From assembly GCA_037783415.1 (NCBI GenBank), contig JAZGTN010000046.1, positions 2,176,501 to 2,240,500 on the forward strand: a stretch of DNA of 64,000 nucleotides, written 5' to 3'. The stretch's first letter is position 1; each line of letters begins with the position of its first letter. The translations under genes were made by a program, and so were the position numbers. Under the pieces are notes generated by a model, which saw nothing but the letters and a program-made list of their open reading frames with translations, was not told the DNA's origin and made no database searches. The stretch is from Leptasterias polaris. Lineage: Eukaryota; Echinodermata; Asteroidea; Forcipulatida; Asteriidae. Below, one piece after another: positions 56,001-64,000 of this stretch.

Positions 56001-57578
56001 ACTGTACAAAAAGAGAGAAGGGTTCAAAAAGTAGATAGATAAATATAGGGACAGCCAGCTTGCTGGGTGTGTCCTGTTTAGGAAAGAGGAACGGGTTGAA
56101 ATTGGAATAAAACGATTTTCATACCAAAAATATAAAATCAGTTAAGACTCGTCTAGACTTGGGCAAAGAATTTGATCTTGTGATGGAACGAATGGGTTAA
56201 TGGATAGTCTGCCTTCAAATAGCAAAAAAAAAAACTTTTAAAGGGATTTTTTTCTTGTCCAAAGTCGAGGATGAACTGAAACAATGTGCAATCAACAAAA
56301 ACAAAACTATATAAAAAAAAATGGAGAAAGACCAACAATTCTTGCTGCTTTCCAAAAATGGAAGACGAGTCGTCTATGCAAGCATTTCATCTCATGTACT
56401 AATATAGTCCGCTTTATAGCCAGCAGCCATAAACTTAAAGCTCAAAAATCTGAGATTCAGATGGAGCTGCAGCCTTCCAAAATGTAGATCCCATGTAGTG
56501 TGCTTTGCTTGTGCTAAGATTCTTAAGAGTACTGGCCAAGCCAGACTTTAAGAATGACTAGATCCTAGATACCTTGTCTTTGTTGTGTCCTCGTTCTAGA
56601 ATCGGTACAGACCTAAAACTGAAACGGGTTTCTTCCAGCAACAAAAACAAATTGAAAAAATAAAGCCTTTTTCTGTCTTCTTCTGGGTTTCTCTTGTGGG
56701 GAAACTCAATCAAACTTGTATTCCAATTTTTAAGATTAAGAGAAAAATCAAAGACTAATTTCTTTGGCTGTTTGTAAAATCTAAACAATGAGCTTCTTTG
56801 ACATCGTGATGTTGTTGATATGTGGACACAATTACTGACGACGTATCAACCTCTGCAATCCTGTATACTCGGGTAAAAACCATCGCATGTTTTAACTGGA
56901 GTTTATGCAGGGTTGATTTTTTATACTTAACAAAAAAATCAACAGCTTGCAAAATTCCCCATGTCAGCAGTGTAAACGAGCTTGTAACGAGCCAAGAATA
57001 GCAGCAAATAAAGCACTGTTGCATTTTAAAGGAAAACAAAATTGCATTTTTTGGGGACAAGAAAGGGAGAAAATTTACCCTGTTTAAAAAAAAATGTGAG
57101 AGAAAAATCTGTGTGATAAAGCAGAACATGTTGGCTGTGGAGGAAACAAAGATTTTTGCTCTTTGCTTAACATTGTAATTGTTATTGCTATAAATTTGTA
57201 CTTTTTACATGTTGTTGAAATAAAAATGCAAAAAAAAGAAGAAAAAAACAGTGAATGAGTCTTTAACAATTGGTTTTCTTCCAGATAGTCCTGTGAAATT
57301 TGTGAACTTGTTATAAATTGCATGAAGTGTTGTTTTCAGTCAGCACACCAATATATATTTTTTTTGTTTCTAATCTTTTGCGGCTTGTTTTGTTCTACCT
57401 GAATTGTGTTTCAAACGATGATTTCATTGTGACAATCTATGAATAGTGAGGCTTTATGATTATCTTTATGCAGAATGTTGGAATGAATCCAATTTGTTCC
57501 CAGGTGACGAAATGGTTTTTTCATGGTTGTGCCTGTTTTCACACATCAGCGTATGTTAGCTTTCTGTTAGAATTTGCT

Positions 57579-57784
57579 GGGCATGTGTCAAGCAAAATGT
57601 ATTACAACCAATAACTGTGCCTTTAGTGTTATTTTGTAAAACAATTACATTTTTAGTTTTGTTTTGATTTTCAGTTTTGTCGGGCATGTGTCAAGCAAAA
57701 TGTATTACAACCAATAACTGTGCCTTTAGTGTTATTTTGTAAAACAATTACATTTTTAGTTTTGTTTTGATTTTCAGTTTTGTC
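57579..57784. repeat. Perfect tandem duplication, 2 x 103 bp
   Basis: Copies begin GGGCATGTGTCAAGCAAAAT at 57579 and 57682 and show no difference by eye, so the event is recent or an assembly artefact. Confidence 0.95.
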
Positions 57785-59799
57785 AAGTTTATATTTTTTT
57801 TGGCATGATTTCTCCTTCTGATGTGTAGGAACTTTGTTTTGAATTTAGTTTTGCTTTGTTGTGTTCTTTAATTTCTATTTTTGTTCATTTCTTTTTCTGT
57901 ATTTGGGGGGACAGTGGAATTGATATATCTTGGGGCTTGTGAAATGAAAACATTTCCTGTATCGCATCAATATACCTCTTGTATACAGACAGACACTGAG
58001 ACTCGATAACACACCCCTTGACCACACCCCTCCATCAGTGTTTTGCTCTAACGGGATTGTACACCATTGACTGTTAAGGCAGTCCATTAATTCAACATGA
58101 CTTGATTTCAAGAAATAAGAATATTACAAATCTACGACCATGTTTGATTCAATTGACCAAGGCTACGGCTGAGGGCTGTTGGCCGTTGAACTGTTGGCTA
58201 CACCAACAACACTGAAGATTAAGCCTTTGTTTGCAAACCAGCCAAAGTCGATAAAATGTTCCTTCTTTTTTCCCAAGGACCAAATATCACGCCTGTTCCT
58301 TGGAAGGAACTGGATATATTGATAATTAAAACTGTCGGTTTCTCAGGAACAAAGGAAACTTCAGGTCACTGACACAAAAACATCCCAGTTCTATCTTTAC
58401 AAACACCTCAAAACTGTAACGCTAATTGTTTTTCTTCACTCCATGAAGTTTGCTAAAAATGGCAATGTCCTCGTTAGTCTGACTTTATTTCAGGAGAAAA
58501 TGGTCAGAGTGAATGTCCAGTCCATGCCTGACATTTGAGTGTCTTAACGGACACAATTCTCAGATGCTCTTGATTTCCTAGACGCTCATCAGATTTCAGT
58601 GTTCGGATACCTTCTGTATTGTCCGGTTCCTAGGATGAAAACAAAGATATTGAGAGGCATTGATTGAGCATAAAAGACTGTACTGCTTTCTGTACCTGCC
58701 TCAAGTAGACTAGCCATACTTATTAACCTACATCTGACCTTACTTATCCATACTTATTCCTACAGCCTAGTTAGCTTAGCAAGTTGGATATTTAAGAAAA
58801 AGTACATTTGAAGTTTGCCTTCCTTTAAACTCTTCATATCTTAAAATTGTTTTATCGACCAGACTTGTTGAGATACTTGATCGATTCCCAAATGAGCTTT
58901 GAGGACTTAATTTTACAAAATTACAATAGCAGGAATTTGAAGGTTGTATTTGTTGGCAAGCATCTAGACATCAACTCTTGACTATAGCATGTTTGTACTG
59001 ACCTTTAAGCATTACAAACTTCAGCATTTATTCCTGTTAACTTTCCAGGGCTTAATTTGTTGACATTTTTGTAAACTGTCAAGTTAAAGCGAATGTACTT
59101 TTCTTAAACTAAAACTATTTCGCCACCATTTAAGGTAAATTTACAATATTCTAGTCACACTGGTGTAATTTTTTTCACAATGGCTAGGTTTCCATTTACA
59201 TGTATATCTAGTTCTACTTGTAACACATGGCAGAATATTTCTACTATTTCTACTATATGCACGCAAACTTAAGTAATGAATACACTTGACCTGACGTTGT
59301 ACTAAATTAATAGCATTTACTTTCCTAAACCAGCCATGCATCTCAAAGAGTAAATTCAAAATGGTAGTTGATTAAAGCCGACAAACACCAAAGAACAGGA
59401 GCTCTTCCTTGTCTAAATAAACAGATGAGGTAACATATAGTATTTCATTTAGCCATGCATTACATTCACTAAAAGCGGAAATTAAAACACACACTTAATA
59501 AAGTGGTTTTTCTGAAAGTTCCAAAGTCTGTTTCGCTAATATGATTTGTTAGCAGTGATCAAACAACTTCATATTTTTCTGTTATTTTCTTGTATGAGGT
59601 TAGTAACAGGGCAGTTGGCCAGTTAATTTTAATTATGCGTTGATGGTGCCAGTGTTTGTTTAATATCAGCTGAACCAGTTTTTTTATCAAATTAATCTGC
59701 TAGTACCACAAGTGAACTTTTCATATCTCTACCAATTTATTTTGTGCAAAAAAAATTATTCTGTGAATTTTATGAATTTCGCACAAACGAGATAATGCA

Positions 59800-59925
59800 G
59801 AATAACAGAATATGGTTACCAGCCAATATACCATGTCGCATGTATACATCTGTGACTGGTATCCTGCTAAAATTTGCTCTGCAGGAGTAGTATTTTCTGC
59901 TAAAGCAGCTCTGAAATTGGGCCCA
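59800..59925. mobile_element. Diverged fragment of the GGGCCC MITE group
   Basis: GGTTACCAGCCAATAT, TGTGACTGGTATCCTGCT, TTTTCTGCTAAAGCAGCT and the terminal GAAATTGGGCCC relate it to both 4320-5140 and 7330-7619. Confidence 0.6.
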
Positions 59926-60537
59926 AATGATCGCATGTAGATTTGATTGGAAAACCGTGTGTTCAAATTGACACAGCAAAAAACTACACAGTTTTCTCTA
60001 TAGCCATATTTAGCTTGGGAAGTACAGGAGAGAAAGAAAAAAAAATCAAAAATTGGCGTATGATCCCAAAGTATAATGCTTTGTCCAATACGTCATTTCA
60101 TATAAGCTTCACTTCACAAAGCCTAGTAAGATGCCCAGAACCTTAATTATACATTACTCAGATTCTAGTGGGGTTTTTTTTCCCTGGGGAGAGAATTCTA
60201 TCTTATCTGCAATGTGATTGCCTTGTTAACCTACTTCATGCATGTCAAACTGACCTGATCTTTAAATGTCCTAATAAAATAAGCTGTCAAGATTCTCTTA
60301 TTAAATTCAGATAGAAATCCGGTTATTATATTCACCAACTCGAACCTGAACACAGAATAATAAGAAAATGAACAAAATAAGAAAGAAAGAAATATAAGGA
60401 CTGCAACTTTCCTTAAAGCAATGCAAATGTGTGCTTCACTGACAACTGAATTTTGAAATTACTTTGATCTCGGTTAAATTCAAACATTATTGTAATACAT
60501 GTGTAAACTGTTTAACATGCAAAGAGAAAAAGAAATG

Positions 60538-60805
60538 CAGGGATGAGAAATTTTTGACTTTTATCTGAATTCAGACTTTTTTCTGTCTACCTGGTGAAGA
60601 AAAGGAGATGTTTTTTCTTAAAAAATAAATCATACTCTTTGATCAACGTCTCTAGCAGTGAGGATACTATTCTCATAAGCTTCTTGGAATCTACAACCCT
60701 AGGGGTTACCAAAAAGGTAGCATGCCATCATTTCCTTACATGTGCCTTCTAAAATTGTGCCTTCTAAAATTGTAGATTCAAGCTTTTTTGTCGGCAATGA
60801 CTGTC
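60538..60805. repeat. Dispersed repeat family C, copy 3
   Basis: GGGATGAGAAATTTTTGACT, CATACTCTTTGATCAACG, GTGAGGATACTATTCTCA, AGGGGTTACCAAAAAGG and TTTTTTGTCGGCAATGACTG align with 40691-40960. Confidence 0.65.
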
Positions 60806-61844
60806 GCCGCTGGAAACGTTTTTATGCATTGCAGAGATGCCAACATACACAATTTGGGCGTAGAAGTTACGATTTTGAGCCGTGAATACGCCGCTACGAT
60901 AATACTTCAATTAAATACGATAAACAAGCCGCCCAGTGTAAATGTAGTTACAATGTATCATGATAAAATAAAATAAACTTTAAATGTTGTCTGCCGCGTG
61001 GTTAAAAGTGATGATAGCGGTGAATTCACACCCGTTTTGTGCTTATAATTTATGTACCAATCCCATAAACTATCACACTCAGGATTTGCGTACACTGACA
61101 CGCTTAGCACAGAGACACAAGGCACCTTGTACAGCATACATTCTACAGTTGCTTTTGTAGAGACTGGTTCCGCAGTTTTTCTAACGCTTCATGTGTGTGG
61201 GATGCGGCGGCAAACAGACACTGATAACTTTTATCTGTCAGCAATGCAAGCGCACGTCGTTGTGGAGTTTGTTTGAAACATCGCGATCGCTGCATGCATC
61301 GATCAACTAAATTAAAAGTGACAAAAAGAAAAGATTTCATCGATCGCAATCGAGGCCAAGATCTGATGAAACTGTGAATAAAAAGTTGTAAAAAGACTTG
61401 GATGGCCTGCTGTGGTGTGGTGTGTCTGTACAAACGTGAGCATTAATTTCTCAATAAAGGGACAAAAACTAAAGCATTTTTGTTGAATTTAGTTGGAAAG
61501 AATTGCAGTATGGTTTTCTTAATGCACAAGCTAGTGCAAATTGCGGTCCGATAAAAAAACAACACATAATTGTTTGGCCTTTATATAGCAAGGCCGCTTT
61601 GCATTAAACAATTTTCGGTGAAAATATTAGTTTTTATCATAAATGTCTTGTAAACAATGGAAGTTGGAAAGTGTTAACCAAAGATGTGACTTCTTCCATC
61701 CTCGGCTGATTCTAATCTTGTAAAAATCATATGCAAAGTGGTTTAATCCAAGAAAAGATCATGTTGGGAGTTGGAAAGAAGGGAGGAGTAACGAGGATAA
61801 ATTTTGGAATGATTCTTATCCCCATTCTGTATCAGTCTATCCAA

Positions 61845-62038
61845 AGCTGCCAACTCTCCATGATTCTGCAAACAGTTCCCTGAAAGTAAACAAATCTTTC
61901 TATATGTTCTGTTGGACATATTTGAAAATCTCCCTGATTATGGAAAATTTTCTCTTAATACGTTGAATGTAATTCTTAGTATCTCCCTAATTGTTGTACA
62001 AAATCTCCTTGATAAGCTGCCAACATTTGCATCTTGCC
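61845..62038 (+). mobile_element. AGAGCTGCCAAC MITE, left copy
   Basis: AGCTGCCAACTCTCCATGAT, TTTGAAAATCTCCCTGATTA and TTGAATGTAATTCTTAGTAT align with 45473-45667; it ends with the inverted terminal block AGCTGCCAACATTTGCATCT. Confidence 0.7.
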
Positions 62039-62065
62039 ATCAAGCAGATTTTGGGCAACAATAAC

Positions 62066-62410
62066 ACACAACAACTAGTTCTTATATAGCGCATTTCACA
62101 ATAACGTATCAACGCGCTTTACATTAGTGCCCTGGTCATTGGGCCAATAACATTCCTTTTTAATCTTTCTCAGCTCCCTGGGGAGTATACAGCCCGGGCT
62201 GCCGTGATGGCGCTCAGAAGGCTTTTTCAAACACAATATCAACCTCTACCCTTGCAGGTAACCATTTATACCCCTGGGTGAAGAGAAGCAATTATAGCAA
62301 AGTGTCTTGCTCAAGGACACAAGCGTCATGACCGGGACTCGAACCCACACCCCGATGACTAAACCACCAGAACTTGAATCCGATGCTCTTAACCACTCGG
62401 CCATGACACC
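62066..62410 (-). mobile_element. tRNA-derived SINE with a Deu-like 3' region
   Basis: On the minus strand the head begins GGTGTCATGGCCGAGTGGTT (62410), a type II (Leu/Ser-like) tRNA box A, followed by box B GGGTTCGAGTCCCGG at about 62346-62332. The body passes GTCCTTGAGCAAGACACTTT and ends in GTGAAATGCGCTATATAAGA next to ACTAGTTGTTG. The body resembles the Deu-domain SINEs shared among deuterostomes, from memory. A tail fragment of the same family is at 6119. Confidence 0.75.
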
Positions 62411-62526
62411 CTACAATCAGGGAGATATTGAAAATTACATTCAACATAAGAGAAAAATTTCCATAATCGGGGAGATTTTCAAATATGTTCAACAGAACAT
62501 GGAAAAATGCAAATGTTGGTAGCTCT
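62411..62526 (-). mobile_element. AGAGCTGCCAAC MITE, right copy, inverted
   Basis: The reverse complement AGAGCTACCAACATTTGCAT, GTTCTGTTGAACATATTTG and GAAAATCTCCCCGATTATGG matches the left copy closely, so the two flank the SINE as an inverted pair. Confidence 0.75.
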
Positions 62527-64000
62527 GAGAGTCCATCTCAAATGAGAAGTCAGTCAACGCTCTGAATATTTTAGAATATTACCCTAAAGTTGAAATATTA
62601 GTCTTATGTGAACAGTTGGCTCGAAACACAAGTAATGTTTCTGATGCACACCATTGATTAAGAATGGAACTCAATCTTTGGAATATCATATCGCTATCTT
62701 GTTTAGTATTAATTTAAAGAGACAAAAACTCATTCATGCGTTGGGAAAATAGTCTTTTTCCAGCAGGAATGAACATTTAATTCAGAAAGTTGAGTTTCAC
62801 CCGAAATCATCAACTCATAAGAAAATATATCACAGAAATAGTATGTCTATTTTTTAAATTAATTGCTTCAAAAAAGGTGATACTGGCATTAGTGTGACAG
62901 TTGAGGATAATCTTGTTCTTGTTAATTTTAAAATAAAACGGTGCAATAGGTTCATCTGTTGAGAAATTTTGTTAAAAAGGAAGACAATTGCTTGAATAAT
63001 TTACTTGCTAACCAAAACTGGCAGGACACCAGTCACAAGCAATGTGAAGAACAATACATTTGGTTGGTAACCTGTTTCTTCTACGCTAAGCATATTCTCA
63101 TGCTAAGAAGCTTAATGAGATCTTGAGTTCTGCTTAAACAATCAAGTGTGTTGCACAATTTGTTCTGCCCAGAGCTGTACAGTGAATGATGTTCAACTGT
63201 TTCTTCATTTAAAATTTGGCATTGAAGAGTGTGGCTCCTCTTTGTAGGTGTCTATCTCTTTAGATTACAGAAGCCTGGGGGCCTGTTCAGTGGATTTATT
63301 TTTAGGACAATTTTAATCATGTTGCAATATGGTGCCAAGACCCAAAACACACATTGTGCTAATACAGCTTGACAAGGCAGAAAGCAAACACTGCTGTTTT
63401 TCATTTGACATTCTGAAATAATTATTTGTTTCACATCACAGGGCTCGAATTTTGGGAAAAAATCCACAAGGCTTGTTGCTCAGAATTTTTACTGGACCGG
63501 AACATTTTGTACAAGACCGAAGTCATATGAGAAGAAAAAATACAAAACGCAACAAAAACACACCAAAAGTTAACTTGTTTTTTCATACTTCTGCGCCTGT
63601 GCAAGTTTTTCACTTGCAGATCGCTTAACAGGCAGTTTGGGCTTTGAAACCCCTTCGAGAAATGTCCATATACCTTCTTTTTACACGACGTTTGCTGCCA
63701 TAGAAAAAATGAAATCAGTTTTGACGATCGTTTTGACAGGACAACAACGTTGTCAAAATTTAACATACGAAGCATGCAAGACGTGTGGAAACAAGACGTT
63801 ACTTTTAATCAATGCAACACAGGGATGATGTGTGGTGTTGAAAGAATACAACCTATACGTCATTAATACGATTTCAACACTGTATAATTCGTTGGTAAGG
63901 TATCAGACTTTAAAGTGACTACATCCAATGTGTTGCTTCAACACATCATGACATGCACATGGTCAGTGGTGAACGAACGAAGTGCTGTACTGTGGTGTAC

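Larger units (their letters stand above)
52550..58110 (+). other. Likely ELAV 3' UTR and downstream AT-rich region
   Basis: No exon follows the stop codon. Candidate polyadenylation signals AATAAA lie at 52995 and 53033 (followed by GT-rich sequence near 53095), giving a short 3' UTR of about 0.5 kb, and at 57007 and 57219, compatible with an extended form. Pumilio-type TGTANATA motifs occur at 54122 and 55976. Long 3' UTRs are common for neuronal ELAV genes, but extension here is inference. Contains the tandem duplication at 57579-57784. Confidence 0.5.
58111..64000. other. Right flank without recognised genes
   Basis: Mostly AT-rich unique sequence with repeats: a diverged GGGCCC MITE at about 59800-59925, a family C copy, the MITE-SINE-MITE block at 61845-62526, and a segment near 63440-63520 (CTCGAATTTTGGGAAAAAAT, ACTGGACC) similar to one near 21246-21330. 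No exon of a recognisable gene was seen on either strand. Confidence 0.6.

Overview
This is a eukaryotic nuclear window, AT-rich, with long introns and many short dispersed repeats (MITEs, tRNA-derived SINEs, homopolymer runs). The two genes are deuterostome-like. The repeat families resemble those I recall from echinoderms, probably sea stars; that placement rests on memory and is only moderately secure.

Two protein genes are supported, arranged head to head. On the minus strand the 5' part of an AGBL4 (cytosolic carboxypeptidase 6) gene runs off the left edge. Coding exons lie at 10582-10558, 1863-1741 and 980-856 and encode the first 91 residues; the remaining exons, including the zinc-binding catalytic domain, lie outside the window. 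On the plus strand a complete ELAV/Hu RNA-binding protein gene spans 15929-52549. It has six constitutive coding exons (15929-16005, 29483-29700, 43916-44019, 46664-46823, 47552-47801, 52213-52549) that join in frame to a 381-residue protein with three RRM domains. A further 63-nt in-frame cassette exon is predicted at 50226-50288, in the hinge between RRM2 and RRM3. The two start codons are about 5.3 kb apart. From memory, human AGBL4 and ELAVL4 are also divergent neighbours, so this looks like ancient conserved linkage and is the main finding.

Layout: 1-855, AGBL4 intron with a degraded MITE and a paired CRE palindrome; 856-10582, AGBL4 exons and introns, with a cluster of seven small hairpins (1145-1414), several MITEs, a 102-bp minisatellite inside a MITE (about 4320-5140), a triple-nested insertion (5843-6456) and a tRNA-derived SINE (about 9114); 10583-15928, shared intergenic and promoter region with one CpG-rich block; 16006-52212, ELAV exons and large introns carrying a 1.27-kb DNA transposon derivative with a 6-bp target duplication (42104-43373) and other MITEs; 52550 to about 58000, likely 3' UTR and downstream AT-rich sequence with several AATAAA signals; 58000-64000, repeats only, including a SINE flanked by inverted MITE copies.

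The two gene products are linked only loosely: AGBL4/CCP6 trims glutamates from tubulin and ELAV/Hu proteins control splicing and stability of neuronal mRNAs. Both are prominent in neurons, so shared control from the common upstream region is plausible but not shown by the sequence.
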